Shown here: positions 33,455-42,192 of the stretch, piece by piece
How positions within the stretch are numbered: position 1 is the stretch's first letter
Layout: the number at the start of each line of letters is the position of its first letter
Source of the DNA: Spirosoma foliorum
GTDB taxonomy: Bacteria > Bacteroidota > Bacteroidia > Cytophagales > Spirosomataceae
Reading direction: 5' to 3'
Assembly (NCBI RefSeq): GCF_014117325.1
Contig: NZ_CP059732.1
Coordinates: 992,001-1,056,000, forward strand
Length of the DNA: 64,000 nt
Made by a program: the position numbers and the translations under genes
Notes under the pieces: generated by a model
Told to the model about the DNA's origin: nothing
The model's input: only the letters and a program-made list of their open reading frames with translations
The model's database searches: none

Positions 33455-34168
33455 ATGATTTCATCTATGCGACACTATTGGTGGAAAGCCTTAACGGTGA
33501 TTATTCTAGCTTATGTATTCATCGCTGGCCTGATTCAACCTGTTCCCCGACTTCCTATTTTGCATGAAGCGATCCGGAACGCGTTTTTTCATCCTCCGTG
33601 CTGGATTGCGATGATGGCGATGCTTTTGCTGTCAACTAGTTACTCCATTCGATATTTACGGAAGGGAAACATAGATGACGACATCGTTGCCCTTGAGTTT
33701 GCAAACACCGCTATTTTATTTGGTATTCTGGGCTGTATTACCGGTTCGGTCTGGGCCTATTTTGCCTGGGGCGATTTATGGCCTAATGATCCGAAAACGA
33801 ACGGGGTAGCGGTAGGTATGCTACTTTACTTGGCTTATTTTGTATTACGAAGCTCCTTTGACGATGAACAACGACGAGCCCGGATTTCGGCGGTCTATAA
33901 CATTTTCGCTTTTGCCGTATTTATTCCTCTGATTCTGATTTTGCCGCGTTTAACGGACTCCCTTCATCCTGGAAACGGAGGAAATCCCGGTTTTAATCAG
34001 TATGACTCAGATGCGTCTATTAAGGCCATTATTCGACCCGCGTTTATTGGTTTTACATTGCTGGGTCTTTGGATAACACAGCTCCGGGTTCGGCTTCGCC
34101 GACTGGAAATACACCTGGAAGACAGTCAGGAAGAAGCAAAGACAATGGATGTTCAACAAAACCACTAA
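33455..34168 (+). CDS. ccmC: CcmC-family heme transport protein for cytochrome c maturation
   Basis: A 237-residue integral membrane protein with about six hydrophobic segments. The heme-handling Trp-rich motif is present in a variant form (WGDLWPNDPK, 105-114), and two candidate heme-ligand histidines (His37 and His46, in LHEAIRNAFFHPP) lie before it. CcmC passes heme to the periplasmic chaperone CcmE. The gene is followed 11 bp later by a CcmD-like peptide. Divergent from it is a c-type cytochrome-containing dehydrogenase, which would need this pathway. Confidence 0.85.
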   Translation: MISSMRHYWWKALTVIILAYVFIAGLIQPVPRLPILHEAIRNAFFHPPCWIAMMAMLLLSTSYSIRYLRKGNIDDDIVALEFANTAILFGILGCITGSVWAYFAWGDLWPNDPKTNGVAVGMLLYLAYFVLRSSFDDEQRRARISAVYNIFAFAVFIPLILILPRLTDSLHPGNGGNPGFNQYDSDASIKAIIRPAFIGFTLLGLWITQLRVRLRRLEIHLEDSQEEAKTMDVQQNH

Positions 34169-34179
34169 ACGCATTACCG

Positions 34180-34323
34180 ATGAATCTTACCGAATTACTA
34201 CGCAGTGATGGAAAACTATGGGTTGTTGTCACAGTCGTCCTGATTGTCTTATTAGGCTGGTTTTTTTATTTGCTCCGTACCGGCCACCGAGTCGATAAAA
34301 TCAGAAAAAAGTATCGAGTTTGA
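34180..34323 (+). CDS. CcmD-like small membrane protein
   Basis: A 47-residue protein, MNLTELLRSDGK then one membrane helix (about 13-33) and a basic C-terminal tail. It starts 11 bp after the stop of the CcmC gene. Small one-helix CcmD proteins are known to sit beside CcmC and help release holo-CcmE; size, topology and position all match. It overlaps no other convincing gene. Confidence 0.65.
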   Translation: MNLTELLRSDGKLWVVVTVVLIVLLGWFFYLLRTGHRVDKIRKKYRV

Positions 34324-34444
34324 TTCTGGATGAAGGGCTACTTTGTCATTTAGATAGCTTCTTCGGTTTATGCCCAAGAATCGACTAAAATCAGTGGTCA
34401 AATTCCGCTGCCTATTCAGCAATAGAACTTGACCACGGATTTTC

Positions 34445-35238
34445 TCATTTACTAACTTGTTGTACGTTTACATGACTGGCTGCTTCTATGATGAAAGCGG
34501 CTACTTTCTCTGGCTGCGAAACCATTGGCACATGGCTGGTTTTGAGCGTCAGCGTTGCGGCCTTTATCTTACTGGCAAACTGCCGCTGTAGGTCCGGATT
34601 AATCATGCAGTCCTCACTAGCCACAATGTACCAGGAAGGTTTTAGCCGCCAGGCCGCTTTTGTAATTTTTTCGCCGGTAGCCGAAGCTGCCCATGGGCCT
34701 TGGGTTGCCCAGATTATCTTGCGTTCGGCTACAGGTAAATCCTGAGCGAAATCCTCATGGATACCTTTTTGCGTTAGAGAAAGAAAGCCTGCGGCATCGG
34801 GTTTAGCCTCACCGAGACCTGGTGCGGGTGGAGCGGTTTGAGACGCATCAACGAGTGACTGTGCATCGTCCGGTGCAAAAGCGGCTACGTAGACCAAACC
34901 AGCTACGTTCGGATCGTTGCCCGCTTCGGAAATGACAACACCACCCCACGAATGACCAACCAAAAGCACGGGGCCGTGGAGGGATGCGATGGCGCGTTTA
35001 GCAGCCGCTACATCGTCGGCCAGTGATGTGAGTGGATTTTGCACCGCAATGGCGGTAAGTCCTTTGGCTTCCAGTAGTGGAATCACTTTAGACCAGCTCG
35101 ATCCATCGGCAAAAGACCATGAACGAGGACTACATTGGTTACGCCCGTTTTAATCGATTGAGCGTGGGCTCCTAAAATAGTTGAAAGGGCCATACTAATA
35201 CCGGTTAATGCGCCAAGAGCGCGGTTTAGGGTGTACAT
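34445..35238 (-). pseudogene. Alpha/beta hydrolase broken by a one-base deletion near its N terminus
   Basis: Reading from the Met codon at 35236-35238 gives a signal peptide (MYTLNRALGALTGISMAL...AHAQ) and then TNVVLVHGL, after which the frame is lost. The downstream frame continues ADGSSWSKVIPLLEAKGLTA and runs to 34445 with the nucleophile motif GHSWGG and a C-terminal catalytic His region (KTSHVPM). Adding one base to the A4 run at 35111-35114 (plus strand) joins both parts into a normal exported hydrolase of about 264 residues. It is either a true frameshift mutation or a sequence error. It belongs to a minus-strand group with two other hydrolases, an SDR and an aldehyde dehydrogenase. 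Confidence 0.8.
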
Positions 35239-35547
35239 GATTGTGTTTGGTTAAACTAGAGGAAGAGATTAGTTTTTAGTTAGCGTAATCATAACTAAGT
35301 GAGTTATGACTAGAATCTGAAATCATCAACTGATTGTCAGTTGTTTATAATGTTATTTTTGTCATCCCGACGCCAGGAGGGATCTTCGGTAAATAACCCG
35401 TTGCCGAAGATACCTCCTGATGTCGGGATGACAGAAAACTAGTATAATTCTATTCGTAAATCCTCCCTAATTCACATTAACTAAGTGAGTTTTCTCTGCT
35501 CCATTAGGGGCTTAAGAGCGTAGCGTCGGTAGCTGCCCACAGTTACG
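35239..35547. other. Intergenic stretch with a palindromic repeat element
   Basis: 309 bp between the broken hydrolase and the SDR gene. The main content is the inverted-repeat element at 35361-35432; the rest is A/T-rich and shows no gene. Confidence 0.6.
35361..35432. repeat. REP-like palindromic element, copy A
   Basis: The 29-nt arm starting GTCATCCCGACGCCAGGAGG (35361-35389) pairs with 35404-35432 at 26 of 29 positions around a 14-nt loop. The same core (GTCAT-CCGACG-AGGAGG-ATCT) occurs in the element at 52177-52270, so this is a dispersed family. It may terminate transcription between the flanking minus-strand genes. Confidence 0.75.
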
Positions 35548-36303
35548 TTACCCCATCGACATGCCGCCATCTACGATTAGCTCGGCACCTACTACGAATG
35601 AGGAATCGTCCGAAGCAAAGAATAGAGCCACCTTGGCAATCTCTTCGGGCCGACCAAAGCGGCCGAGTGGAACGGCCTTAATTATGCCTTGATTCATCTG
35701 GCTTAATTGCTGATCGGAAATGCCGAGCTTGGCTGCACTGTGGAGTGACGTATCGACTGGCCCCGGACTAATGGCATTGACGCGTATCTGGCGGGAAATC
35801 AGTTCAGTTGATAGATTTTTTGCCAGGGTAAGCAAAGCTCCTTTGGTGGCTGCATAGACACTGGCGCTCGGTGCGCCAACGTGGGCATTGATGGACGTGT
35901 TCAGAATGATTGAACCGCCATTTTTGAAATAAGGCAACAAGGATTGAATCGTGAAATAAGCCCCTTTGACATTGGTGTTCATGCTTTCATCGTAGATCGC
36001 TTCGGTCATGGTCTCGAAAGGAGCGAATTTGGCTACCCCTGCGTTGACAAACAGAATATCGATACTGGAGAAGTTTGCCTGTACGAAGGTTGCCAAATGA
36101 TCTGCATTGCCCGGAATGCTGGCATCCCAGACAATGCCATAGGCTTTTTCGCCCAACTCGGCGGTGATTTGGTCGAGGGATTCCTGGCTGCGTCCGGTAA
36201 TTAGGACAGTGGCGCCCTGAGCGATAAATTCTTTGGCGGTGGCCAGGCCAATACCGCTGCTTCCACCCGTAATGATGGCTACTTTGTTTTGAAGACGATT
36301 CAT
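35548..36303 (-). CDS. SDR-family NAD(P)-dependent oxidoreductase
   Basis: A 251-residue classical short-chain dehydrogenase. The cofactor motif TGGSSGIG (12-19), NAG (87-89), Ser137, and the catalytic pair Tyr150/Lys154 (YAATK) are present. The Met codon at 36301-36303 is preferred because the protein then begins MNRLQNKVAIITGG as in the family; a longer frame reaching 36375 would overlap the aldehyde dehydrogenase. It lies 29 bp after that gene and is probably cotranscribed with it. The substrate is unknown; an alcohol-to-carbonyl step beside an aldehyde dehydrogenase is a plausible inference. Confidence 0.92.
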   Translation of the reverse strand: MNRLQNKVAIITGGSSGIGLATAKEFIAQGATVLITGRSQESLDQITAELGEKAYGIVWDASIPGNADHLATFVQANFSSIDILFVNAGVAKFAPFETMTEAIYDESMNTNVKGAYFTIQSLLPYFKNGGSIILNTSINAHVGAPSASVYAATKGALLTLAKNLSTELISRQIRVNAISPGPVDTSLHSAAKLGISDQQLSQMNQGIIKAVPLGRFGRPEEIAKVALFFASDDSSFVVGAELIVDGGMSMG

Positions 36304-36332
36304 GATGTTGTGTTGAATTAAGGTTGACAGTT

Positions 36333-37835
36333 TTAAAACGGATACTGTCGGGCGACTTTCTGAACACTCACCCATTGAACGGTCGTCAGTTCTTCCAGAA
36401 TGAAATCACCCCCGAAGCGACCGGTGCCCGATGATTTTTCGCCCCCAAATGGTGTATGTACTTCGTCGTTGGCCGACTGGTCGTTGATGTGCATCATACC
36501 CGTTTCCACCCGGCGGGCCAGTTGCATACCGCGATAAATATCCCGTGTATATAACGCTCCACTTAAACCAAAGTCAGTTGCATTGGCTAGTTCAATGGCT
36601 TCCTCATCGTCGGCAAAGGAGACTAGGCCCACGGCTGGCCCAAAAATTTCCTCTTTGAAAACACGCATGTGTTTGGTAACGCCTGATAAAACGGTGGGAT
36701 GAAGTACATTTCCTTCCGATACGTTTCCCGTTTCAACAACGGCACCATCGGCTACGGCACTTTGCAGAATACCCAGGATACGCTGAACCGATTTATGGTC
36801 GATCAAGGGGCCAACTACCGTGTTTTTATTCGCCGGATCGCCGTAGGGAAGTTGCTTTACCCTGGCCACAAACTTGGTCTTGAACTCCTCATACAGGCTT
36901 TCGTGAATGAGAATGCGATTGGTCGCCATGCAAACCTGACCCTGATGCAGGAATCGCCCGAACACGGCCCCATCGACGGCTTTATCGACATCGGCGTCAT
37001 CCAACACCATGAATACATTGTTGCCACCCAACTCCAGTGCCGATTTTTTGAGGCCTTCCCCGGCAATTCGCCCGATTCCTTTTCCTACTGGCGTAGACCC
37101 CGTAAACGAGACCATCCGTGAATAGGGATGAGCCGTGAAGTAATCGCCAATGATTTCCGACTTGCCAACTACGACGTTAAACACGCCAGCGGGTATGCCT
37201 GCTTCTTCTAACAATTTGGCGATGATGGTTCCGCCCGTAACCAGGGATTGCGAGGCTGGTTTGACGACCATCGTATTGCCAACCGCCAGAGCCGGGGCAA
37301 TCGTCCGCATGGAGAGGTATAAGGGAAAATTCCAGGGGCTAATGAGGCTGACAATGCCTAACGGTCTTCGGTATACGTACGTTTCTTTCCCATCAATCGT
37401 CGATGCGGTAGTACGCCCATGCATACGGGTAGGGAACGAGGACGCTTCAACCAGAATATCGTGTGATTGCTGCACTTCAAGCAGGCCTTTCAAATAGGTA
37501 CTGCCCGTCTCTCGGGTTAACCAGCCTATGAACTCATCCTGACGTTCCAGCAGAATCGCAGCCGCTTTCAGGAGTATATCCCGGCGAACGAGTGGGTTGG
37601 TGGCTGCCCAGGTATAAGAAGCCCGTTTGGCGGCTTCAAAGGCGGCATCGACATCGGCCGTTCCTGCCGAACGAAGCGTATGAATAACTTCATCGGTGAA
37701 TGGATTCAGGTTATCAACGGTGGCATCCTCCCGCCCAACAACCCATTGTCCATCAATAAATTGCTTATTTAACGCCGTGTAATTGATCTGTGCATGTTGG
37801 TCATCAAGGCCAATAGTTGCTTCTAAGGTTAGCAT
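36333..37835 (-). CDS. NAD(P)-dependent aldehyde dehydrogenase
   Basis: A 500-residue aldehyde dehydrogenase of the benzaldehyde/vanillin-type branch. It oxidises aldehydes to carboxylic acids. Visible active-site residues are Asn169 (SPWNFP), Glu268 (LELGGNN) and Cys302 (GQVCMATNR). The cofactor-binding FTGSTPVGK motif is at 244-252. Length is typical and no defect is seen. Upstream on the same strand is an alpha/beta hydrolase and downstream an SDR, so the group may handle an ester, its alcohol and its aldehyde in sequence. Confidence 0.92.
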   Translation of the reverse strand: MLTLEATIGLDDQHAQINYTALNKQFIDGQWVVGREDATVDNLNPFTDEVIHTLRSAGTADVDAAFEAAKRASYTWAATNPLVRRDILLKAAAILLERQDEFIGWLTRETGSTYLKGLLEVQQSHDILVEASSFPTRMHGRTTASTIDGKETYVYRRPLGIVSLISPWNFPLYLSMRTIAPALAVGNTMVVKPASQSLVTGGTIIAKLLEEAGIPAGVFNVVVGKSEIIGDYFTAHPYSRMVSFTGSTPVGKGIGRIAGEGLKKSALELGGNNVFMVLDDADVDKAVDGAVFGRFLHQGQVCMATNRILIHESLYEEFKTKFVARVKQLPYGDPANKNTVVGPLIDHKSVQRILGILQSAVADGAVVETGNVSEGNVLHPTVLSGVTKHMRVFKEEIFGPAVGLVSFADDEEAIELANATDFGLSGALYTRDIYRGMQLARRVETGMMHINDQSANDEVHTPFGGEKSSGTGRFGGDFILEELTTVQWVSVQKVARQYPF

Positions 37836-37866
37836 GATAGTAAGGGGTTAAGGGGTGAGGTAAATT

Positions 37867-38691
37867 TTATTGAACTACCGTTTCCTTCGCAATCCCCTGA
37901 AGCAACGTTGTCACTTCCGTTGGCATAGACAGGAACGGACAATGGCTACTGTTAAGCGTATAGGTGCTTTTGATACCTGCCGCTGCCACCATTCGTTTTT
38001 GCAGATTCGGACTCACCGCATGGTCCTGCGCAGTGTAGACGTAGTACTTTGCTACTTTACCAAAGTTGGCGGCCGTCAGCGTAACGGGATTGGTGAAGGG
38101 AATAAAGGGTTCAGCCCGGTAGTTATCGACCACCTGCTTTTTCACCGCATCCGATCCGTCCTGAATGAAGATCGGTGTTAAATTCTCGGTCTTGATTCCC
38201 AGAGTAAGCTGATCGGTGGAGGGGATTAAAGCAGGGCCTAATTGCGACGTACTATCCGTAGAAGCCAGCGCCAGCAGGGATTGTCCATTGGCCGGTAAAA
38301 ATGCCCCGACATACACCAGTTTGTCGATACGGCTAGGGATTTTTTCCGCAACGGCCGATACAACCATTCCACCCATGCTATGGCCAACCAGAATCACATT
38401 TCCCGAGAGCGCATTAATCGCGCCCACAACTTTATCCCGGTAAACGTCCATCGACAGAGTAGCGGGCGCCGTATTATCCGCTCCGTGACCGGGCAGTTCG
38501 ACTACGACTACGTTTTGGCCTTGCTGCACCAGCTGATCTTTAACCGATTGCCAGGCATAAGGTGCCTGCCAGGCTCCGTGGACGAGCACGAACGTTTTGG
38601 GAGCAGGCGTAACAGCGTCATTTTTGGTGCATGACACCAGGGCGAAAAGCAGGGATACAAGTAGGATTGATGAGAGGAGTATCGTTTTCAT
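37867..38691 (-). CDS. Alpha/beta hydrolase lipoprotein
   Basis: A 274-residue alpha/beta-fold hydrolase with a lipoprotein signal (LFALVSC, Cys21). The fold begins FVLVHGAWQAPYAW; the nucleophile is Ser105 in GHSMGG, and the C-terminal His lies in SSHCPFLSMP. It resembles salicylate/methyl-ester hydrolases of this fold, but the substrate cannot be assigned. It is related in type to the broken hydrolase at 34445-35238 and lies in the same minus-strand group. Confidence 0.88.
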   Translation of the reverse strand: MKTILLSSILLVSLLFALVSCTKNDAVTPAPKTFVLVHGAWQAPYAWQSVKDQLVQQGQNVVVVELPGHGADNTAPATLSMDVYRDKVVGAINALSGNVILVGHSMGGMVVSAVAEKIPSRIDKLVYVGAFLPANGQSLLALASTDSTSQLGPALIPSTDQLTLGIKTENLTPIFIQDGSDAVKKQVVDNYRAEPFIPFTNPVTLTAANFGKVAKYYVYTAQDHAVSPNLQKRMVAAAGIKSTYTLNSSHCPFLSMPTEVTTLLQGIAKETVVQ

Positions 38692-38738
38692 GAGGAAGTA
38701 TAGAAAGAGTGAATGAGCGAAAGAGTGTGGAGTAATAA

Positions 38739-39566
38739 TTAGTTGTTGATTTTCAGTGCTTTATTGATGGTTTCTGGCTGAAACAGCCTCTTGTCAATCC
38801 AGTTCAGAATGTAGTCGGCGTCTTCTTTCCAGGTTGGCTGGCCCAGTACAAAGTGGTTGCGACCTTCGAATTCTTTGTAGTCGGTGATGGAATCTGAATG
38901 CTGGTATTTGCGGTAATTGTCGTAATTGAGCGAGGCCGGAATCGTGTGGTCCGTACTGCCAGAGGTGAGCAGCAGGGGGGCGTGTGGTTTACTAAAATCG
39001 ACGTGGGCGGCTGCTGTAATAGTATCCCGAACAATGAGTTTGGATTCAGGTAGGGCGAACTGATAGTACCCGTCTTTCTGCTGTTGGAGCGGCATGCCAT
39101 TGGTAAAGGCATATTGCCAATCCTTGAACGACATCATGTATGTTTCTTTGGTAGACGTGAAAAAGCCCAACGGTCCCCAACCCGCTTTCAAAAACGATAG
39201 CTTAAACGTGAAAATGCCCTGTGGCGGAACCGAGTGAATGGCAATGCCCGCTGCGCCAAGACCCCGTTGTAACAAAAGCTGAACCATCAGGCCGCCAATA
39301 GAATGGCCAATCAGGATAGGTTTTTCTGGCAGTTGCTCCACAATCTGGGCGTAATAATTCGTCAGGTCGGCTAGGCGATTGGACGCGATCTCGGAATCTG
39401 GATGCCGGTTTCGTAAGACTTCGGCGGGGGCATCTTTGTGTGGCCAGGGAGGAGCGATGGTGGTGTAACCCTTCTGTTCGAAATAGGCTTGCCATTCCTT
39501 CCAGCAATCGTTGCTAACAAATGCGCCGGTGATAAAGACGATGGTTTTGGGACGGGTAATTTTCAT
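38739..39566 (-). CDS. Alpha/beta hydrolase, cytoplasmic
   Basis: A 275-residue alpha/beta hydrolase without signal peptide. The nucleophile is Ser89 in IGHSIGG; an Asp region (TSGSTDHTIPAS) and a C-terminal His (EGRNHFVLG) complete the triad. It is the first gene of the minus-strand group and its promoter must lie in the region shared with the divergent kinase gene. The substrate is unknown. Confidence 0.88.
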   Translation of the reverse strand: MKITRPKTIVFITGAFVSNDCWKEWQAYFEQKGYTTIAPPWPHKDAPAEVLRNRHPDSEIASNRLADLTNYYAQIVEQLPEKPILIGHSIGGLMVQLLLQRGLGAAGIAIHSVPPQGIFTFKLSFLKAGWGPLGFFTSTKETYMMSFKDWQYAFTNGMPLQQQKDGYYQFALPESKLIVRDTITAAAHVDFSKPHAPLLLTSGSTDHTIPASLNYDNYRKYQHSDSITDYKEFEGRNHFVLGQPTWKEDADYILNWIDKRLFQPETINKALKINN

Positions 39567-39882
39567 GATCGTTTTAGTTTACTTGGTTGAAACACCTAAA
39601 CCAAACGAAAGGCCAATATTTTAAAGATTTAAAAATCAGGTAGTTATGATTTTGTGCCAAAAGTTTTAGCTACTGAATATCGTTGGACAACGAGCGTAAC
39701 AACGATATATCGTTGCGGGTGGCTTAACCATTCGATATAGAACGTTACCAAATCAGTTGAAAAAGCTGGATATTTATTGGTTATGTGTTGATAGACAGTA
39801 AGTTAGTTTACTTATCGTCGTCGTCTTCCAGCGCATTACCCGCGATGGCCTGGTTTATGTATTCGTAGCCGAAAGAAAAATA
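39567..39882. promoter_or_regulatory. Divergent promoter region with palindromic half-sites
   Basis: 316 bp between divergent genes. It contains TCGTTGGACAACGA (39680-39693) and a perfect 16-bp palindrome CAACGATATATCGTTG (39700-39715). Together they give four copies of the half-site CAACGA/TCGTTG within 36 bp. Such an arrangement is typical of a dimeric regulator's operator. Which regulator binds is unknown. Confidence 0.5.
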
Positions 39883-42192
39883 ATGAAGAGACTGTTGTTG
39901 GTTACCTGTCTTATAGGATGTTCACTATTGACAGCGTCTGCCCAAACGCAAACGGGCGATTCGTCTCGGGAATTACTGGTCCGTTTGCAGAAAAGTAAGC
40001 CGGATACCCAGCGCGTTCATGTGTTGCAGGATTTGGCTACCTATTACATGTTCAAACCGAACGCGCAGGCGGCCGATATGGATAGTGCAATGGCAGTGGC
40101 CCGACAAGCTGAACGGTTGAGCATGAAGCTACACGATCCAAAAGGACAGGCAATCAGCTACATTTTGTATGCCCGTGTGTACAACCATGATGGAAAGAAG
40201 GAGCAGGCCAAAGCGCTGGTGCGGAAAGCCATTACAATTTTTTCCAATGCCCATTATCTGGATGAACTGGGCGAGGCTTACTTTGAACTCGGAAGCTATT
40301 CTCCGCTAATTGGCGCTGGGCTGGCCGAACGAATAAAGATGGCAGAACTGGCCCTGTCGACGTTTCAGCAATCGGGAAATAAACTCAAACAGGCCAATTG
40401 CAATAAGGAACTCGGCGATTTGTACCAGGTCGAAGGCAATAATAGTAAGGCGTTGGCTTCGCTTCAGCAGGCGTTGACCCTATACAAAGCCGTTGGCAAA
40501 GGTAGGTTACAGGGTGTGTATGATTTATTAGGCCAGGTTTCCGGCGAACTTGGCGATTATAAGGAAGCGATCCGGTACGGACTATTGGCGGTTCAAACGG
40601 CCGAACAATCCGGCGATTCGACCATGCTACTGGCTACCATTTATAATCGCCTGGGTATCACCTATCAGAACCTGAAAGAACTCAAACTGGCTAATCAGTA
40701 TTTTAGAAAGTCGATTGCCATTGCTGAGATCTATAATGACATTGGGGCCATCTGTATCCTGGCAACTAATATCAGCGATACCTACGTATTGCTTCATCAA
40801 CCAGCGGCTGCGCTTACTTTTTTACGGACTATTGTCAAAAAATATACGCTGCCCGATCTGGCTAGCCAAATCTATATTACAGGCCAATTTATTAACGCCT
40901 ATATGCCCGGCAAGCAGTATACGCTGGCCCAGCCTTATAGCGATCGACTCGTCAGATTATCCGAAAACCGGGAACGCATCGATAATGAAACCCAGCTCTA
41001 TGCCTATGGGATGCTGATTCGTTTTTTCATCGCTACCCAACAGTACAAACAGGCTGACAAATACCTGCTGATTCACCGGATGTTATCGGAGAAAATGGGG
41101 TCGCTGCGCAGTTTGTCGATCAATCATTTATGGACATTTAAAGTAGACTCGGCTCAGGCTAATTATTCGTCCGCCATTACGCATTACCAGCATTACAAAG
41201 CCTTGAACGACTCCTTGTTTACCGAGTCAAAAAGTAAGCAGATCGCCTTGCTCCAAACCCAGTTCGATACCAAAAAGAAAGACCAGGATATTCAATTGAA
41301 AGGCCAGCATATTGAGTTGTTGAAGAAGCAGAGTGAGTTGCAAATCAATGATTTAAATCGGACAAGGATCTTGCGAAACGTCACGTTTATTGTTATCGCG
41401 CTGCTGCTGATTATTCTGGCGTTAGTCTACAATCGGTATCGGCTCAAGCAACGAAGTAATGCCATTCTGGAGGCCCATCAGAAAGAAATCAACGACCAAA
41501 ATCAGTCGCTTCAGCGGTTACTTACCGAAAAGGAGTGGCTGCTCAAAGAGATTCATCACCGGGTAAAAAACAACCTGCAAATCGTAATGAGTCTGTTGAA
41601 TACGCAATCCGCTTACCTGACCGATGAAGCCGCCATGCTGGCCATCCGCGATAGTCAGCATCGGGTTCAGGCCATCTCACTGATTCACCAAAAGCTCTAC
41701 CAATCTGAAAACCTGTCGTCTATCGATATGTCGACGTACATCCGGGAACTTGTCGAATATCTGCGGGATTTCTTCAGTACGGGTCAGCGTATTCGGTTTG
41801 AAACGCATATTGAGCCGGTTAAACTAGGGGTGTCCTATGCGGTACCCATCGGATTGATTCTCAATGAAGCCATTACCAACAGTATCAAGTATGCGTTTCC
41901 TGGCAATAAATCGGGTCAGATCGTTATTTCATTCCAGCATACAGGCGGTATGAATTATTTGCTCACCATTGCTGATAATGGGATTGGGTTACCAGCCAAC
42001 ATGGATAGCCAACAACACGATTCGCTGGGACTGAGCCTGATGCGTGGACTCAGTGACGACATTGATGGCCACTTTACGATAGCGAACGACAACGGTACGC
42101 TTATCAACATCAGCTTTGTCTACGAACCAACTGACCAGCCAGAATCAGCTAGCATTTCCCCAAACCTTCCTTTTGAAACGACTGCGTTATGA
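39883..42192 (+). CDS. TPR-containing sensor histidine kinase, HisKA_2 type
   Basis: A 769-residue membrane kinase. It has a signal peptide (cleavage near SAQTQ, residue 21), TPR repeats (about 60-430), a coiled coil, one membrane segment (about 500-519), and a cytoplasmic kinase. The phospho-acceptor region is of the HisKA_2 type with His558/His559 ([12 protein letters not shown]), followed by a HATPase with Asn661 ([15 protein letters not shown]) and DNGIGLP. The TPR part presumably senses an envelope signal. Its stop overlaps the start of the next gene by 4 bp (ATGA), so translation is coupled and the downstream NtrC-like regulator is the probable partner. Confidence 0.93.
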   Translation: MKRLLLVTCLIGCSLLTASAQTQTGDSSRELLVRLQKSKPDTQRVHVLQDLATYYMFKPNAQAADMDSAMAVARQAERLSMKLHDPKGQAISYILYARVYNHDGKKEQAKALVRKAITIFSNAHYLDELGEAYFELGSYSPLIGAGLAERIKMAELALSTFQQSGNKLKQANCNKELGDLYQVEGNNSKALASLQQALTLYKAVGKGRLQGVYDLLGQVSGELGDYKEAIRYGLLAVQTAEQSGDSTMLLATIYNRLGITYQNLKELKLANQYFRKSIAIAEIYNDIGAICILATNISDTYVLLHQPAAALTFLRTIVKKYTLPDLASQIYITGQFINAYMPGKQYTLAQPYSDRLVRLSENRERIDNETQLYAYGMLIRFFIATQQYKQADKYLLIHRMLSEKMGSLRSLSINHLWTFKVDSAQANYSSAITHYQHYKALNDSLFTESKSKQIALLQTQFDTKKKDQDIQLKGQHIELLKKQSELQINDLNRTRILRNVTFIVIALLLIILALVYNRYRLKQRSNAILEAHQKEINDQNQSLQRLLTEKEWLLKEIHHRVKNNLQIVMSLLNTQSAYLTDEAAMLAIRDSQHRVQAISLIHQKLYQSENLSSIDMSTYIRELVEYLRDFFSTGQRIRFETHIEPVKLGVSYAVPIGLILNEAITNSIKYAFPGNKSGQIVISFQHTGGMNYLLTIADNGIGLPANMDSQQHDSLGLSLMRGLSDDIDGHFTIANDNGTLINISFVYEPTDQPESASISPNLPFETTAL

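Noticed and set aside
34069..34323. An 84-codon frame overlapping the end of ccmC
   Set aside because: Only its last 47 codons make sense (the CcmD-like peptide from 34180); the first part is ccmC in another frame.
36303..36375. Longer N terminus for the SDR protein
   Set aside because: It would overlap the aldehyde dehydrogenase and adds residues that the SDR family does not have.
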